Source: Acidobacteria bacterium UBA2994 (GTDB lineage: Bacteria > Acidobacteriota > Vicinamibacteria > Vicinamibacterales > UBA8438). Taken from it: a DNA stretch of 64,000 bases. Both the position numbers and the translations under genes were made by a program. Of this stretch, positions 61,786 through 64,000 are shown piece after piece. Position 1 is the first letter of the stretch; each line of letters opens with the position of its first letter. Under the pieces are notes generated by a model. It did not search any database and had not been told where the DNA came from. It was given only the letters and a program-made list of their open reading frames with translations. Where the stretch lies: the NCBI GenBank assembly GCA_002346545.1, contig DEAA01000046.1, positions 1-64,000 on the forward strand. The letters run 5' to 3'.

Positions 61786-62265
61786 TCAGTCTGATGTCAG
61801 CTCGTGAGCCATCGGGATGAAGACGATGCCGTTGACCGTGCGTTCCGGTCCGGTCTGCCTGAAACCCAGCCGCTCGTAGGCCGGAACGGCGAAACGGGAC
61901 GAGTTCACCGTTACCCGCTCGAGGTCTGGCCGGGCCGGCCTGGCGACCGCCAAGGCGCGAGAGAGGAGATCCCGAGCGATACCCCGGTGCTGGAACGCTG
62001 CATCGACGAAGAGCAGCGACACGTGGTCATGATTGCGGAGCTCGATCACGCCGGCCAGCCGCTCGTCCTGCTCAGCCAGTAGCAGGAAGTGCCCTGCGGC
62101 CACCCGCTCAATGAGTTCAGCCGGCTCGACATACCGCGTGAATTCGCGGCGCCCCTCCTCGCTGTACTCCTGGGCGATGAAGGTGCCGAACGCTCCAAGA
62201 ATCAGCCGTGAGACCGCCTCGGCGTCGGCAGGCTCCATTGGCCGAAAGTCCAGCGTCTCGCTCAT
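61786..62265 (-). CDS. GNAT family N-acetyltransferase
   Basis: A 159-aa protein. Acetyl-CoA loop residues are VDAAFQHRGIARDLLSRAL (the Q/RxxGxG/A pattern) and the C-terminal strand-helix is NSSRFAVPAYERLGFRQTGPE. The substrate is unknown; it may be a small molecule or a protein N-terminus. Its ATG overlaps the stop of the cytochrome c gene (62262-62265). Confidence 0.9.
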   Translation of the reverse strand: MSETLDFRPMEPADAEAVSRLILGAFGTFIAQEYSEEGRREFTRYVEPAELIERVAAGHFLLLAEQDERLAGVIELRNHDHVSLLFVDAAFQHRGIARDLLSRALAVARPARPDLERVTVNSSRFAVPAYERLGFRQTGPERTVNGIVFIPMAHELTSD

Positions 62266-62675
62266 CGGGACAGGGTCTTGAGGTAGTTCACAAGGTGCCA
62301 GATGTCCTCGTCGCCCATGCGCTCCTTGTAGGGCTGCATGTCGGCGGTAACACCCTCCTTGATGACCAGGAAGATCTCGCCGTCGCTCTCACCGTGCAGC
62401 CAGGTGTCGTCGGTGAAATCGGGTACATCACCTCCCGCATGGGCCATGTCTCCGTCCCCCAGGCCCCGGTTGCCGTGACACTCGCGGCACATGAAGACAT
62501 AGCGCTGCCTGCCGGTCGCGATGGAATCGTCGGTCACCTCGAACGGATTCTCGAGCGCCTGTCCCTCGGGATGGCGATGCGGCTCGACCGGATGGGCCTG
62601 CCGTGCCGACAAGGTCCAGGCGGCGGTCACAAACAACAGCGTCGCCACGAGCATTGTGCGGTGTCCTCTCAGCAT
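62262..62675 (-). CDS. Small exported cytochrome c
   Basis: A 137-aa protein with an N-terminal signal helix (TMLVATLLFVTAAWTLSA) and one heme site CRECH followed by GNRGLGDGDMA. MQPYKERMGDEDIWHLVNYLKTL gives the axial Met and the C-terminal helix. It is distinct from the cytochrome c at 11818. It overlaps the GNAT gene by 4 nt. It probably carries electrons in the periplasm. Confidence 0.88.
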   Translation of the reverse strand: MLRGHRTMLVATLLFVTAAWTLSARQAHPVEPHRHPEGQALENPFEVTDDSIATGRQRYVFMCRECHGNRGLGDGDMAHAGGDVPDFTDDTWLHGESDGEIFLVIKEGVTADMQPYKERMGDEDIWHLVNYLKTLSR

Positions 62676-62688
62676 GCCTGCCCTCCCT

Positions 62689-63255
62689 TCACTCCTGCGG
62701 GGCGTCGAAGTGCTCCCACATGTACTCAGGATGATACGCGTGCAGATGGAGAAACACCTCGTGTACGAGGTTCACGAGCTTCTGCACGCCGTACTCGTGG
62801 TGGTTCCTGGTCGCCACCAGCTCCAGCGATACCTCACCGCGGCGCGGTACAAGCCGTGCCCGCGCTCGACGCCGGTCAACGCGCCGGTGATCCGGCAGCT
62901 TGGGGTCTGCCCGTCCCGCCACGAATCCATCGAGATCGCGGTACAGAGGCGAGCGAGCGGGCATGGATGGAAGCACGCTGCGGAAGACGAACGTACCAGT
63001 CTCTGAGGCGTAGCTCAAGTTCAACGGACGGGGACCGAGCCACGAAAACCTAAATCGGTGGTTCGCAGCGACTTTTCGCTGCTCGCTGAAACCGCGGAAG
63101 ACTCCACGATCTGCATAGGCCTGTAACTTCGCCCGCACGAGTTCCAGCGACTGGGCCGGCGTGAGCCGTCGCCTAGTCGTCTTCGGAGCCGCCGCAAGCT
63201 TCCGCCCTACTCGCCGTGATGTGGTCAATGTGAGGAAAGGTGGGGATGCTCGCAA
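62689..63255 (-). CDS. Conserved-looking protein of unknown function
   Basis: A frame of up to 188 aa that I do not recognise. The first 30 residues are basic and contain a hairpin-forming DNA segment, so the true start is probably inside, for example near ELVRAKLQAYADRGV. The body has a mixed pattern (FRFSWLGPRPLNLSY, GTFVFRSVLP, SLELVATRNHHEYGVQKLVNLVHEVFLHLHAYHPEYMWEHF), and the C-terminus is rich in His and aromatic residues. Codon use and the lack of alternatives on the other strand support a real gene. It lies 13 bp upstream of the cytochrome c start. Confidence 0.65.
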   Translation of the reverse strand: MRASPPFLTLTTSRRVGRKLAAAPKTTRRRLTPAQSLELVRAKLQAYADRGVFRGFSEQRKVAANHRFRFSWLGPRPLNLSYASETGTFVFRSVLPSMPARSPLYRDLDGFVAGRADPKLPDHRRVDRRRARARLVPRRGEVSLELVATRNHHEYGVQKLVNLVHEVFLHLHAYHPEYMWEHFDAPQE

Positions 63256-63270
63256 AAGGCGAGCACCCCC
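63242..63270 (-). terminator. Terminator-like hairpin after the ThDP enzyme gene
   Basis: TGCTCGC (63247-63253) pairs with GCGAGCA (63259-63265), extended after one mismatch by GGGG and CCCC, with a loop of 5 nt. It lies 25 bp after the stop at 63295 on the minus strand. The following ACCTTTCC is only weakly T-rich. A smaller GC hairpin CCGCC-GGAA-GGCGG is at 63280-63293. Confidence 0.5.
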
Positions 63271-63294
63271 GTGAGCGTACCGCCGGAAGGCGGC

Positions 63295-64000
63295 CTAGTG
63301 GTAGTAGGACATCACACCGGGCTCGAGCTTACCCATGAAGCCAGGTGCGTACTGGTCGCGCAGCCAAAACTCCTTCTTAGCCTGTACGTTGACCACCGAA
63401 GGTCGACTCTCGTCAAGCGCCACCTGATAGGCCCGCTCCAGCGCAGGGCGGAAGTCTGCCGGGGTGGTCACATACTCGCCATGCGCGCCGAGCGCCTCTC
63501 CCATCTTGTCGTACCGCAGGTTCTCCTGGAACAAATGGACCGGGAGTCCGACTTGGTTGTTTCGCTGGCCTTCCCAGGTACCCCACGCATTGTTGTTGTA
63601 GACGATCACGACCGCCGGTAGGCGGTACTTCGAGAGCGTCTCCATCTCCATGCCGGTGTAGCCGAAGCCGGCGTCTCCGGTGATGGCGATGATCGGATGA
63701 CCCTGGTAGTCGGCCTGGGCTCCCGCACCCTGGCGTACCGCCGCCGCCACACCGATCGTATAGCCGACGTCTGGGCCGATGGCGCCGTACTGGTAGGCGC
63801 CGTTCATGATCTGGGCCGGCCGGTAGCTCCGGAGGTAGCGGCGGGTGTAGCGGGCGATGCCGTAGCCGCCCTGGACAATCGTCGTGCGATCACCGGGCAG
63901 GGTGCCGTCGACGAAGTCGGCGAGCTCCTTGCCAATCACCGCGGGGTGCACCGCGTCGGTGTAACCCAGACCGGTCCGGTAGTACTCTTCGTTCTCGGCT
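63295..64000 (-). CDS. Thiamine diphosphate-dependent enzyme, C-terminal part (5' end outside window)
   Basis: The visible 234 codons run from the window edge ([19 protein letters not shown]) to the stop. They are the pyrophosphate-binding domain of the acetolactate synthase/oxalyl-CoA decarboxylase superfamily. The ThDP motif is [38 protein letters not shown], and the Mg2+ ligands are in GDAG and NNNAWG. Substrate cannot be told without the rest. The protein continues upstream of 64000, so the GTG at 63949-63951 is not a real start. Confidence 0.85.
   Translation of the reverse strand, partial: AENEEYYRTGLGYTDAVHPAVIGKELADFVDGTLPGDRTTIVQGGYGIARYTRRYLRSYRPAQIMNGAYQYGAIGPDVGYTIGVAAAVRQGAGAQADYQGHPIIAITGDAGFGYTGMEMETLSKYRLPAVVIVYNNNAWGTWEGQRNNQVGLPVHLFQENLRYDKMGEALGAHGEYVTTPADFRPALERAYQVALDESRPSVVNVQAKKEFWLRDQYAPGFMGKLEPGVMSYYH

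Noticed and set aside
1-64000. Insertion sequences, prophage or CRISPR
   Set aside because: No transposase, integrase, phage structural gene, long direct repeat series or Cas gene was recognised anywhere in the window.

Overview
The window is GC-rich, densely packed chromosomal DNA with no integrase, transposase, phage gene, plasmid replication gene or CRISPR array. The gene set suggests a Gram-negative-type member of Acidobacteriota, possibly a Vicinamibacteria-like lineage. The grounds are Pal-type and other lipoproteins, a FG-GAP/UnbV lipoprotein beside an NqrB/RnfD-like protein, several TPR proteins fused to membrane modules, a GldFG-like transporter with a DUF4340 protein, and a glmM-cdaR-cdaA-folP-ftsH-tilS block. 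This placement is inference from family content, not from a marker-gene tree.

Layout. 1-1746: start of an exported protein gene leaving the window, about 860 bp without a convincing gene, then an exported beta-barrel candidate with a textbook terminator. 1826-12288: an envelope island with a J-domain/TMTC-like/TPR fusion, a TPR lipoprotein, a seven-repeat FG-GAP/UnbV lipoprotein, an NqrB/RnfD-like protein with a cysteine-rich Sel1 tail, a GT-C/TPR fusion and a small cytochrome c. 12405-17285: hemL, ispG, a Cof-type phosphatase and a MATE exporter preceded by an array of related hairpins. 17560-23147: rseP, dxr, cdsA, uppS, truA and pyrE, all leftward. 23244-25145: two glycosyltransferases. 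25045-31756: a divergent pyrimidine locus, pyrR-pyrB-pyrC-DUF2400 leftward and pyrK-pyrD-pyrF-glutaredoxin rightward. A PyrR-type leader hairpin sits in the shared control region. 31784-33625: Pal, a LysW-like carrier protein and a REC-PilZ protein. 33940-38650: ABC transporter, permease, GldG-like and DUF4340 operon. 38761-41183: queC, queE and nth, flanked by remnants of two truncated genes. 41193-44554: a compact bacterial microcompartment locus with one BMC-H, three BMC-P, a class II aldolase, a 2-hydroxyacid dehydrogenase and a YHS protein. 44587-53362: TPR protein, pdxJ, glmM, cdaR, cdaA, folP, ftsH and tilS. Then tRNA-Met, queA, fabH, ruvBAC and yebC, a methyltransferase, a DUF2231 protein, a PQQ-like propeller protein, a decayed glycosyltransferase, a GNAT, a cytochrome c, an unknown gene and the 3' part of a ThDP enzyme.

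How it works together. Many genes in the leftward and rightward operons start inside the stop codon of the gene before (ATGA, GTGA or TAGTG overlaps), and I used this to choose starts over longer upstream extensions. The pyrimidine genes in the window cover every de novo UMP step except carbamoyl phosphate synthesis. dxr and ispG supply isoprenoids, and uppS and cdsA feed lipid carrier and phospholipid synthesis. The microcompartment locus is the most system-like accessory region: shell genes plus an aldolase whose C-terminal tail looks like a cargo peptide, but no aldehyde dehydrogenase or phosphotransacylase in view.

Decay is visible in three places (alanyl-tRNA editing protein remnant, DUF72 remnant, frameshifted family-2 glycosyltransferase). 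Their proteins are too short or broken to be called intact genes. Functions are assigned by recognising motifs by eye; no database search was run.
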